Shown here in pieces: positions 42,049 through 51,338 of a DNA stretch of 53,645 nucleotides. Source of the DNA: JBFKMV01 sp041629655 (GTDB lineage: Bacteria; Acidobacteriota; Polarisedimenticolia; Polarisedimenticolales; Polarisedimenticolaceae); assembly GCA_041629655.1 (NCBI GenBank), contig JBFKMV010000010.1, forward strand, positions 1 to 53,645. Reading direction: 5' to 3'. Each line of letters starts with the position of its first letter. The stretch's first letter is position 1. Position numbers and translations under genes: made by a program. The notes beneath the pieces are model-generated. The model saw only the letters and a program-made list of their open reading frames with translations, was not told the DNA's origin and did not search any database.

Positions 42049-43587
42049 ATGAATCGACACCGCTCGTGTCTGCTCCTCGCGCTCGCCGTCGCCGCCACCC
42101 TCGCGTCCGCCCAGGAACCTCCGCTCAGCGAGGCCACGGGGGAGTGCCTGGTCTGTCACGAGATGCTGCATCCCGGGATCGTCGCGGACTGGCGCAGCAG
42201 CCTGCACGCCACGGTCACGCCCGGGCGAGCGCTCGCCGTCCAGGGGCTGCGCCGGGTTTCCAGTGAAACCGTACCCGAGAAGCTGCGCGACGTCGTGGTC
42301 GGTTGCGCCGAGTGTCACACGCAGCGGCCCGACGCCCACGCGGATACCTTCGACCACGGCGGTCACGCCGTCCACGTGGTCGTCAGCCCGGCCGACTGCG
42401 CGACGTGCCACGCCGTCGAGGTCGACCAGTACTCACGCAACCTGATGGCGCACGCCTACGGCAACCTCGAGCGCAACCCGGTGTACCAGGACCTGCAGCG
42501 GAACATCCTCGGGCCGCTCGTCCGTGAGGCCGGCACGCTGGAGCACGGCCAACCGGACGCGGACACCAAGGCGGTGGCCTGCCTGTACTGCCACGGCACG
42601 GCGCTGCAGGTCACCGGCAAGGAGACGCGCGAGACCGAGCTGGGCGAGATGGAGTTCCCGGTGATCGCCGGCTGGCCGAACCAGGGCGTCGGCCGGGTCA
42701 ACCTCGACGGGACTCTCGGCTCCTGCTCGGCGTGCCACACCCGGCACCGCTTCTCGATCGCGGAGGCGCGCCAGCCCTACACCTGCAAGGAATGCCACGT
42801 GGGACCGGACGTGCCCGCGTTCAAGGTCTACTCGGCGAGCAAGCACGGCACGATCTACCACAGCGAGGGCAAGGACTGGAACTTCGCCGCCGTGCCGTGG
42901 ACGGTCGAGGACTTCCGGGCGCCGACCTGCGCGGTGTGCCACATCAGCCAGGTCGTCGACGCGAGCGGCGAGGTGGTGGCCGAGCGGACGCACGAGATGA
43001 TGGACCGCCTGGGCTGGCGGATCTTCGGGCTGGTCTACGCCCACCCGCAGCCGAAGAGTCCGGACACCACGATCATCCGCAACAAGGACGGCCTGCCGCT
43101 GCCGACCGACTTCGGCGGCGGCTTCGCCGGCGAGTTCTTGATCGACGAGCGGGAGCGCGCCGCGCGGCGCGAACGGATGAGCCGGATCTGCCGCTCGTGT
43201 CACGCCGACTCGTGGGTCCGGGGGCACTTCGCGCGCCACGACCGCGCCATCGCGACCACCAACGCCGCGGTCGCCGCGGGCACGGGCGTGATGGCCGAGA
43301 TCTGGTCGCGGGGCTTCGCCGCCGGACTGGATCGCGAGAGCAGCCCGTTCGACGAGGCGATCGAGCGCACCTGGACCGACACCTGGCTGTTCCACGCCAA
43401 CTCGATCCGCTTCGCCACGGCGATGGCCGGGGGCGGCGACTACGCGGTGTTCGCGGACGGCTTCTACACGCTGTCGAAGCAGATCCGCGAGCTGCACGAC
43501 TGGCTCGGGCTGCGGGAGCTCGTGGAGCCGGCGGCGGCGGAACCCGCAGGCTCAGCGGCCGCCGTCCCACCAGCGCAGGACCCGTAG
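42049..43587 (+). CDS. Octahaem c-type cytochrome, hydroxylamine-oxidoreductase-like
   Basis: A 512-residue exported cytochrome. Perfect ribosome site AAGGAGGT (42034-42041) and signal peptide LLLALAVAATLASAQ. Eight CxxCH sites begin at residues 33, 86, 117, 178, 226, 246, 294 and 381. The segment SCSACHTRHRFSIAEARQP then YTCKECHVGPDVP and YSASKHGTIYH is characteristic of the hydroxylamine-oxidoreductase (HAO) fold, including the reductive octahaem members. The C-terminus (GDYAVFADGFYTLSKQI) holds Tyr residues that may or may not match the cross-linking Tyr of oxidative HAO. Likely role is periplasmic nitrogen-oxide or hydroxylamine redox chemistry. No nitrogen gene is adjacent. The last 36 bp overlap the opposite-strand gene. 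Confidence 0.87.
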   Translation: MNRHRSCLLLALAVAATLASAQEPPLSEATGECLVCHEMLHPGIVADWRSSLHATVTPGRALAVQGLRRVSSETVPEKLRDVVVGCAECHTQRPDAHADTFDHGGHAVHVVVSPADCATCHAVEVDQYSRNLMAHAYGNLERNPVYQDLQRNILGPLVREAGTLEHGQPDADTKAVACLYCHGTALQVTGKETRETELGEMEFPVIAGWPNQGVGRVNLDGTLGSCSACHTRHRFSIAEARQPYTCKECHVGPDVPAFKVYSASKHGTIYHSEGKDWNFAAVPWTVEDFRAPTCAVCHISQVVDASGEVVAERTHEMMDRLGWRIFGLVYAHPQPKSPDTTIIRNKDGLPLPTDFGGGFAGEFLIDERERAARRERMSRICRSCHADSWVRGHFARHDRAIATTNAAVAAGTGVMAEIWSRGFAAGLDRESSPFDEAIERTWTDTWLFHANSIRFATAMAGGGDYAVFADGFYTLSKQIRELHDWLGLRELVEPAAAEPAGSAAAVPPAQDP

Positions 43588-44466
43588 CACGCGCAGCGTG
43601 TTCCAGCGCGACGGGCGGCCGAGCCGCTCGATCTCGAAGAACACCTTGCCGCGGAAGCGGTGCTCGAGGTTCCAGCGGCCGTCGGGGCGGCGCTTGTCCC
43701 GCAGCACGGCGATCGCCTCGCCGAGGCGCTTGTCGCGCGGCGCGCCGACGGACCGGAAGTAGTCCAGACCGCGCAGCACGTCGTAGTGCCAGCGCGGCGG
43801 AAACGCCAGGCGCAGGAACACCGGCTTGATCACCTCGCCGGTGCGGTGCGAGCGGAACATCCGGTGCACCAGCAGGAACTCGCGCCCGCGGCGCTGGGCC
43901 GCGCGCACCGCGCGCAGCTTGCGCTTGCGGTACCGTTCGTAGTCCCGCAACCCCTCCAGCGTCAGGATCGTGGTGTGCACCGAGGCGTGCGTGGCCCCGT
44001 AGGGACGCCGGCAGTTCCAGCCGCCGTCGGGCATCTGCCGCTCCAGCAGGTGGTCGGCCATGGTGTCGAGCCGCGCGTCGTCGACCTCGAAAGAGCACAG
44101 GATCGACAGCAGCATCCCGGTGATGCAGGTCTCGCCGCGGCTTCCCCAGGCGTCGTAGTTGATGCCGCCGTTGCGGCGCATGCCGCGGTCGAGCAGCAGC
44201 AGGCCGGCCGTGCGCGCCTGCCGGTTGCGTGCCGGCAGCCCGAGATCGCGCAGCAGCAGCATCGTGTAGAACGTGGACTTCCACTTCGGCGTGTAGAGCC
44301 CCCCGGCCCAGGTGCCCGCGGGGTCCTGGCGCGCCAGCAGCCGCGCGCCCCAACCCTCGCGGGCGACCTTGCGGCGCTCGCGCGCGATCGTGCCCGCGGA
44401 GGCGCCCGCGAGGTCGCCGAGCGCCTGCCAGCGGATCGCAGGATCGCCGTTGAGCAGCCAGTCCAC
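43552..44466 (-). CDS. Prenyltransferase/squalene-cyclase-like toroid protein
   Basis: A 304-residue helical protein with repeated QW-like units: GWGARLLARQDPAGTWAGGL, ERQMPDGGWNCRR and VLRDKRRPDGRWNLEHR. These are the alpha/alpha-toroid repeats of terpene cyclases and prenyltransferase beta subunits. It lacks an evident DxDD cyclisation motif and is much shorter than real squalene cyclases, so it is probably not a cyclase; a binding or regulatory role is as likely. It is cytoplasmic (no signal peptide). Its 3' end overlaps the octahaem cytochrome gene by 36 bp on the other strand. Confidence 0.82.
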   Translation of the reverse strand: MDWLLNGDPAIRWQALGDLAGASAGTIARERRKVAREGWGARLLARQDPAGTWAGGLYTPKWKSTFYTMLLLRDLGLPARNRQARTAGLLLLDRGMRRNGGINYDAWGSRGETCITGMLLSILCSFEVDDARLDTMADHLLERQMPDGGWNCRRPYGATHASVHTTILTLEGLRDYERYRKRKLRAVRAAQRRGREFLLVHRMFRSHRTGEVIKPVFLRLAFPPRWHYDVLRGLDYFRSVGAPRDKRLGEAIAVLRDKRRPDGRWNLEHRFRGKVFFEIERLGRPSRWNTLRVLRVLRWWDGGR

Positions 44467-44507
44467 GCGAGGCCTCCTCGGGACGATCCTAATCCCGGGT
44501 CGGCATC

Positions 44508-44540
44508 AAAAAAAAGAGCCGGCACCGAAGTGCCGGCTCT
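44508..44540 (-). terminator. Rho-independent terminator with UUCG tetraloop
   Basis: On the minus strand the RNA forms an 11-bp stem AGAGCCGGCAC/GTGCCGGCUCU closed by C(UUCG)G, the very stable tetraloop, followed by U7-8 (A-run 44508-44515 on the plus strand). It lies 23 bp after the stop of the multihaem cytochrome gene at 44563. This is the clearest intrinsic terminator in the window. Confidence 0.93.
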
Positions 44541-44562
44541 GGTGAGAAAAAGCTGCGGCGGG

Positions 44563-47538
44563 CTAGCGCCGGCGCGGCGTGCGAGCGCGCGGACGGTCCG
44601 CGGTCTCCTTGCCCGGGATCCACTCGGGGGCCTCGGTCACCACCGCCGGCGAGATACCCGCCAGCTCCCACAGCGCGTTGCGCGCGGCGGTCAGCCCCTC
44701 GTAGGCGAAGAACGGGTTGTGCGCGCCCTTGCTCTTGTCGTTGTGGAACAGCGTGTAGTTCCAGCCGGCCTTCTGCAGGTTGACCGCGCCGAAGATGTAG
44801 AGCCTGCCGACCTCGACCCCGGCCGCGTTGCGGACGCGGATGTCGGCGAATCGGGTGACCCTGACCTCGGTGGTATCGGTCAGGGTCAGGCCGAGCCCTT
44901 GCCCACCGCGGGTCTCACCGAAGTGCGCCTCGGCGATCTGGGCCACGTCGGTGATCACGACGCCGCCGCCGAAATCGATCCGGTTGCCGGCCTGGATCTG
45001 GGTGTCCATCACGTCGACCCACGCATCCTCGAGCAAGTCCTCCACGTCGTGCAGCAGGTCCTCGATGCCGCCCTGGACGTCCTCGGCGTCGAAGTTCTGG
45101 TGGCATTGCCCGCAGATCTCGGTGCTGGCGTAGAAGGTGTGGTTGGCGCCGCCCTGGTTGTAGGACAGCACGTCGGGCGGCGCGGTCTGCTGCATGTGGC
45201 AGGTCACGCAGGTGTCCTCGAGCGTCGAGTGGCTGCCCGGCCTGGGCACCGAGATCAGGTAGGCGTTCTGGCCCATCAGCACGTCGCCCTGCGCTCCGCC
45301 GTGGGAGGCGCGCACGGCCTCCGAGGTCCCGGCGTAGTCGCCGAACACGCTGTCGTTACGCAGCCCGCGCCGCGAGTTGTGGCAGGTGATGCACATCGCG
45401 CCGCGGCCGACGTCCAGGGCCTGGAAGCCCGCGATCAGCGGCGGCGTGTCGTCACTGACGCGGATGTTGACGTTGGTGTTGTTGCCGCTGGTCGTCCCGA
45501 TGTTGTGGGGATCGTGGCAGACCACGCAGGTCTGGGGATGCGAATCGTCCTCGGTCCACGTCACCTCGACGTCGTCCAGCGGATCGGTCGCCGGGTCGTC
45601 GTCCAGCAACACCGGCAGCCAGGCCAAAAAGCCGTTGGCGCTGTGGCAGCGCGAGCAGTTGCCGCTCTCGCTTCTGTCGAAGGCCAGCTCGTAGTTGGCG
45701 TGGCCGCTGAGCTGCCACTGCTGGAACCGCGCGTGCCGCAGCGGCTCGCCGTGACACACCGCGCAGACTTCGGCCGAGAGGTCCACGCGCGGCTCGCCCT
45801 GGGGCGCGTTCCAGCCGTGGGCCCGGTTGTCGCGACCGGGGGCGGCGCTCTGCGGACCGTGGCAGTTCTCGCACTGGATGTTTGAGAGCCGGGCAGAGTC
45901 CGGATAGTCCGCGAGCATTTGCGTCCAGTTGTCGCCGGGATTCCGTAGCAGCCCGCCGTTCAGGAACGCGTTCCAGTCGGGCGCGTCGTCGACGCCGCTG
46001 TTCGCCGCTCCGGGATCGTAGCCCACGGTGTGACAGGGGAAGCAGCTCGAGCCGTAACGGCTGTTGGTGTCCAGCATGTTCGTGAAGATCTCGGCGTGCC
46101 CGGTCTGGGTCCACGGGGTGAACTTGTCGGGAGCGAATCCGCCGTGGCACACCATGCAGCCGGGGTCCGGGACCGGCCGGTTGTTGATGTCCTGGCCGAC
46201 CACCACGCCGCGCCAGTTGCCGGCGAAGACCTGGAGCGTCAGCGGCGCGTCGCCCGCGGCGGCGAGGTCCGTGACGGTGATGTCGTAGCGACCCGGGACG
46301 TCGGGCGTGAACTCGGGATTCCGCGCCGTGGCGTCCGTCAGGGTCGCGATGGAGCCTGCCGGCGGCGTCAGCGCCCAGTCGTAGGCCGCCTGCTCCTTGC
46401 CGTACAGCAGCACCGGCGCGTTCACCGGGACGTTGCGGATCCCGCCGGCGACCTTCCAGGGCAGCGCGGTGTGGATCTCGACCTCCTCGGTGAACACGCC
46501 GCTCGGCGTGGTGATCTCGGCCTCGAGGACCACCAGCCCGGTCTCCTCGAGCGAGAACGGGTTCACGCCGACGACCTGGAACCGCGGCTGCAGCCCGCCC
46601 ACGAACTCGCCGGTCGGGAACGGGACGTTCGGCGGCAGCTCGTCGGGTCCGACCGGAGGCTCCCGCAGGATGTCGAACAGCTCGGCCTTGTAGTCGGCCC
46701 GCGAGCCCAGCGTGACCGTCGGGGTCTCGGTTCCCGCTCCCGCGATCAAGGCCGGCACGCCGCCGACCTGGGTCCAGGTCACCGAGGTAATCGTCGTGCC
46801 CACGACGTCGATGTTACCGGTCAGCACGCCGCCGGGGACCGCGTCACCGCTGAAGCCGGCCGAGATGTCGAACGGCATGAACGGGACCATCGGGATGTTG
46901 AGCTGCGTGGCGGCGCCGGTCACGTCGACCATCTGGCCGAAGGCATCGTAGTCCGGCACGTTCACGGTGACCATGTAATTGCCCGCCGGAAGCGAACCCG
47001 AGTAGGCTCCCGAGGCGTTGGTGATCAGGATGAACGGTCCGACCGTGACGGTGACGCCCGGCAGCCCGGCCGAGGTCACGCTGTCGGTGACCGTGCCGGA
47101 CAAGGTGACCATCTGGGTCCCCGAGGGCACCCTTCCGGTCACGCTGCCGGTGAACTGCCCCGCGCCGGCCGTCCCGCCGATCGTGGCGGTGTAGTTCCCG
47201 TCGCTGGGCACGGTGAAGTAGTGGAAGGTGTGGGCCACCGGGAGCCACGAGATCCGCGAGGTCTGGCCCCCGGACAGCACCGCGCCGTTCGGGTCCTTGA
47301 CCGTGATCGACGGTTGCAGGTTCGAGCCCCGCATCGCCTTGGCGGCGATCTTGATCGTCGTGCCTGCGGCGGCGTTGAACCGCGCGTCGACCGTGTCGAC
47401 GCCGGCCGTGATGTCGCCGTTGAAGCTGTCGCCGACCTGGATGTGCAGCACCGTCGTGGCGGCCTGGGCCGCCAAGCCGACGGTCAGCACCAAGGTGGAC
47501 AGGAAAATCACCCGCAACCAATCCGTGGATCTGCTCAT
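44563..47538 (-). CDS. Large nine-haem c-type cytochrome with N-terminal beta domains
   Basis: A 991-residue exported protein. The start at 47538 has GGGGAGGAGG upstream and signal peptide VIFLSTLVLTVGLAAQA. Longer upstream reading is rejected. The N-terminal half contains beta domains: a PPC-like region (~25-130), a carboxypeptidase-regulatory-like repeat (GTVTDSVTSAGLPGVTVTVG) and a PKD-like domain (YDWALTPPAGSIATLTD). The C-terminal half carries nine CxxCH sites (CMVCH, CFPCH, CENCH, CAVCH, CSRCH, CVVCH, CITCH, CVTCH, CGQCH). It may be surface-exposed and receive electrons or handle extracellular substrates. It ends in a strong terminator and is divergent from an outer-membrane-barrel gene, which could be its partner, but that is inference. 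Confidence 0.9.
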   Translation of the reverse strand: MSRSTDWLRVIFLSTLVLTVGLAAQAATTVLHIQVGDSFNGDITAGVDTVDARFNAAAGTTIKIAAKAMRGSNLQPSITVKDPNGAVLSGGQTSRISWLPVAHTFHYFTVPSDGNYTATIGGTAGAGQFTGSVTGRVPSGTQMVTLSGTVTDSVTSAGLPGVTVTVGPFILITNASGAYSGSLPAGNYMVTVNVPDYDAFGQMVDVTGAATQLNIPMVPFMPFDISAGFSGDAVPGGVLTGNIDVVGTTITSVTWTQVGGVPALIAGAGTETPTVTLGSRADYKAELFDILREPPVGPDELPPNVPFPTGEFVGGLQPRFQVVGVNPFSLEETGLVVLEAEITTPSGVFTEEVEIHTALPWKVAGGIRNVPVNAPVLLYGKEQAAYDWALTPPAGSIATLTDATARNPEFTPDVPGRYDITVTDLAAAGDAPLTLQVFAGNWRGVVVGQDINNRPVPDPGCMVCHGGFAPDKFTPWTQTGHAEIFTNMLDTNSRYGSSCFPCHTVGYDPGAANSGVDDAPDWNAFLNGGLLRNPGDNWTQMLADYPDSARLSNIQCENCHGPQSAAPGRDNRAHGWNAPQGEPRVDLSAEVCAVCHGEPLRHARFQQWQLSGHANYELAFDRSESGNCSRCHSANGFLAWLPVLLDDDPATDPLDDVEVTWTEDDSHPQTCVVCHDPHNIGTTSGNNTNVNIRVSDDTPPLIAGFQALDVGRGAMCITCHNSRRGLRNDSVFGDYAGTSEAVRASHGGAQGDVLMGQNAYLISVPRPGSHSTLEDTCVTCHMQQTAPPDVLSYNQGGANHTFYASTEICGQCHQNFDAEDVQGGIEDLLHDVEDLLEDAWVDVMDTQIQAGNRIDFGGGVVITDVAQIAEAHFGETRGGQGLGLTLTDTTEVRVTRFADIRVRNAAGVEVGRLYIFGAVNLQKAGWNYTLFHNDKSKGAHNPFFAYEGLTAARNALWELAGISPAVVTEAPEWIPGKETADRPRARTPRRR

Positions 47539-47764
47539 TCCTGCCTCCTCCCCTGGAATGGTCGGTCCTCGTGGAAGACACCCCCGGGGCGATGGACGTA
47601 CTCCTTTGGAAAGGGGATTCTGGTACCTTGACACGCGTCCGTACAGGTTGCAAGGGGATCGGATCGGTCGCAATTGGACCGTCCGGCAGCGGCGCGCGAG
47701 TGGCCTCGGCGTGTATGTTGACCCGGGCAACGGATTCGTCCCGTGACTCAAGGAGGACTGCCCG

Positions 47765-48373
47765 ATGAGAACGACCGGGCTCGTAGCGACCGCGTTGATG
47801 CTGCTTCTCTTGGTAACTCCCGCCTGGGCCGCGGACGGCGAGAAACGGGTGCAGTTCGGCGCCCTGTACGCCATGCCGACGGACGACCTGACCGAGGGCG
47901 GCACGAAGACCGAGGCCGACGCCGCGCTGGGCTTCCAGGCCAGCTTCGAGATCATGGTCAACGACAAGATCGGGATCGAGCCCGGCATCCAGGTCGCCAA
48001 CCACGACGTGGACTTCGAGGACGCGCTCGGTGAGACCGATCTCGGCGACATCGACTTCACGGCCGTGATGGCCACGGTCAACTTCCACGTCCTGCAACGG
48101 GACAAGCTCGACCTGTACGTCGGCCCCACGGTCGGCTACGTGTTCTGGGGCGACCTGACCACCGACGTGTTCGGCCCGCCGGAGACCTTCTCGGCCGACG
48201 ACGAGGTGGCCTACGGAGCCAGCGTGGGGCTGGACATCCCGTTCGGCGAGGGCAGCTGGGAGTTCTCGGCCGGATTGACGTACCTGTTCGTGGAGGTGAC
48301 GCTGGAAGGCGGCGGGACCGCGCTGGGCGTCGACCCGATCCAGGGCCGGGCCGGGGTGTCCTACAAGTTCTAG
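47765..48373 (+). CDS. Small outer-membrane beta-barrel protein
   Basis: A 202-residue protein with a signal peptide (LVATALMLLLLVTPAWA), alternating hydrophobic strands (LDLYVGPTVGYVFWG, SWEFSAGLTYLFVEV) and a terminal aromatic residue (GVSYKF), as expected for an outer-membrane barrel of the OmpW/OmpX size. GGAGGA lies 7 bp before the ATG. It implies that the organism has an outer membrane. Divergent from the nine-haem cytochrome gene; the 226-bp gap must hold both promoters. Confidence 0.82.
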   Translation: MRTTGLVATALMLLLLVTPAWAADGEKRVQFGALYAMPTDDLTEGGTKTEADAALGFQASFEIMVNDKIGIEPGIQVANHDVDFEDALGETDLGDIDFTAVMATVNFHVLQRDKLDLYVGPTVGYVFWGDLTTDVFGPPETFSADDEVAYGASVGLDIPFGEGSWEFSAGLTYLFVEVTLEGGGTALGVDPIQGRAGVSYKF

Positions 48374-48404
48374 CAAGCGGAGGGGATCCGGGCAGCGCCG
48401 CCGT

Positions 48405-49679
<1,275 letters not shown>

Positions 49680-49831
49680 CCGTTCTCCGGGGCGGTTGGC
49701 CGGGTGTGCGTCCCGGGCGTTGACGATTCTCGGCGTTGGGCCGGGACGATGCGGTGCGCGGCGCCCGGGCCCTACTTTACCGGGTTCCGCGCAACGTCGC
49801 CAGTAACTTCGGATGTCGGCGGATGTCGGCC

Positions 49832-51079
49832 TCAGGAGGCCCTGCGGAAACGCGGCCGGCCCGACCGGCTGCGGCGGCGGCTCTTTGCCGCGGGACGCCC
49901 CGGCTTCGTCACGGCGGGCCGTGAGCGACCCGCGGCGGCGTCGGCCGGGAACGGGATGCTCTCGATGCCGTCCACCGTGCGTCGGACGATCGGGACGCCG
50001 AGACGGCGCTCCACCGCCCGTACCAGGTCGCGGTCCGCCTCGGTCACGAACGTGTAGGCCCGGCCCTCGCGCTCGGCGCGGCCGGTCCGCCCGATCCGGT
50101 GCGTGTAGGCGTCGGTCGTGTTGGGCATGTCGAAGTTGACCACGTGCGAGACCTGCGCGACGTCGATGCCCCGGGCCGCGATGTCGGTCGCCACCAGCAC
50201 GTCGTAGCGGCGCTCGCGGAAGCCGTTCATCGCCCGCTCGCGCTGGTTCTGCGACATGTTGCCCTGGAGCGCCACGGCGCGGTGTCCGGCGCGGTCGAGC
50301 TTCTGCGCCAGCCGCCGGGCGCGGTGCTTGGTGCGCGTGAACACGATCGCCGAGACGAATCCGGGCTCGGCCAGGACGCGCTCCAGCAGGTCGATCTTCT
50401 TCTTGTCGTGGACCGGGTAGAGCGCGTGCTCGATCGTCTCCAGCGGTGTCGAGTGGGCCACGTCGACGACCAGCGGCTCGTGCAGCACGCGGTTGGCGAG
50501 CCGGCGGATCTCCGGCGGCATCGTGGCCGAGAACATCAGGTTTTGCCGCTTCTCGGGCAGCGCCTCGAGGATGCGGCGGATGTCGGGCAGGAAACCCATG
50601 TCGAACATGTGGTCCGCCTCGTCCAGCACCAGGGTCTCGATGCGGTCGAGCCGGACGACGCCCTGCCGCACCAGATCGAGCAGCCGGCCCGGGCAGGCGA
50701 CCAGGATCTCGGGCTGCTGCCGCAGCGCCGCCCGCTGCGGGTTCGCCGAGACACCGCCGAAGATCGTGGCGGTCTTGATCGGGGTGAAGCGGGCCAGCGA
50801 ACGGATCTCGGCGTCGATCTGGATCGCCAGCTCGCGGGTCGGCGCCACGATCAGCGCGCGCGGTCCGGGCCGGCGGGCGGCGAGCAGGCGCTCCAGCAGC
50901 GGCAGCGCGAACGCGGCCGTCTTGCCGGTACCGGTCTGGGCCAGGCCGAGGATGTCGCGGCCCTCGAGGGCCGCGGGGATCGCCTCGACCTGGATCGGTC
51001 GCGGGTCGACGAACCCGGCTGCGGCGATGCCGCGCCGGATCGCGGGACCCAGGTTGAAGTTCAGAAAACCGTTGGACAT
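49832..51079 (-). CDS. DEAD-box RNA helicase (RhlE/CsdA-type)
   Basis: A 415-residue ATP-dependent RNA helicase with all motifs: Q motif region (FVDPRPIQVEAIPAA), I (AQTGTGKT), Ia (PTREL), II (DEAD), III (SAT), V (ATDIAARGID) and VI (HRIGRTGR). The last ~40 residues are a basic, disordered tail (PAAKSRRRSRSGRPRFRR), typical of RhlE and helpful in RNA binding. GGAGACG lies about 8 bp before the ATG; longer upstream reading is rejected. Likely roles are ribosome assembly or RNA turnover, perhaps in the cold. Confidence 0.94.
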   Translation of the reverse strand: MSNGFLNFNLGPAIRRGIAAAGFVDPRPIQVEAIPAALEGRDILGLAQTGTGKTAAFALPLLERLLAARRPGPRALIVAPTRELAIQIDAEIRSLARFTPIKTATIFGGVSANPQRAALRQQPEILVACPGRLLDLVRQGVVRLDRIETLVLDEADHMFDMGFLPDIRRILEALPEKRQNLMFSATMPPEIRRLANRVLHEPLVVDVAHSTPLETIEHALYPVHDKKKIDLLERVLAEPGFVSAIVFTRTKHRARRLAQKLDRAGHRAVALQGNMSQNQRERAMNGFRERRYDVLVATDIAARGIDVAQVSHVVNFDMPNTTDAYTHRIGRTGRAEREGRAYTFVTEADRDLVRAVERRLGVPIVRRTVDGIESIPFPADAAAGRSRPAVTKPGRPAAKSRRRSRSGRPRFRRAS

Positions 51080-51338
51080 ATCGATTCGTCTCCGGCGGCC
51101 GGGTGCCCGCTTCGGGACACAGCTCGACCGTCGCTTTCCTTCCCACACAACAGCAGCAGGTCGGGGTGTTTCGTGCGGCGCGATCGTGGCAGGCGATCCT
51201 GTTGTGCGCCGCGGGCCGAGGGAGCCTCGGCCGATTGAACGTAGGCCTCAGACGGTAACAGGTCCAGGAGATTCCCGCCATCGGGTTAGAATCCGGGGTT
51301 CGCGGCTCCCAATCCTCCGTCCCGGAAGAGGTCGACCG

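Noticed and set aside
49680..51281. Long in-frame N-terminal extension of the sigma factor
   Set aside because: The extension is antisense-like low-complexity sequence over the helicase gene; the ATG at 49679 has a ribosome site and starts region 1.2 normally.
50493..51338. N-terminal extension of the M28 peptidase across the helicase gene
   Set aside because: It would bury the signal peptide that starts at 51339, and the extension is a shadow of the helicase.
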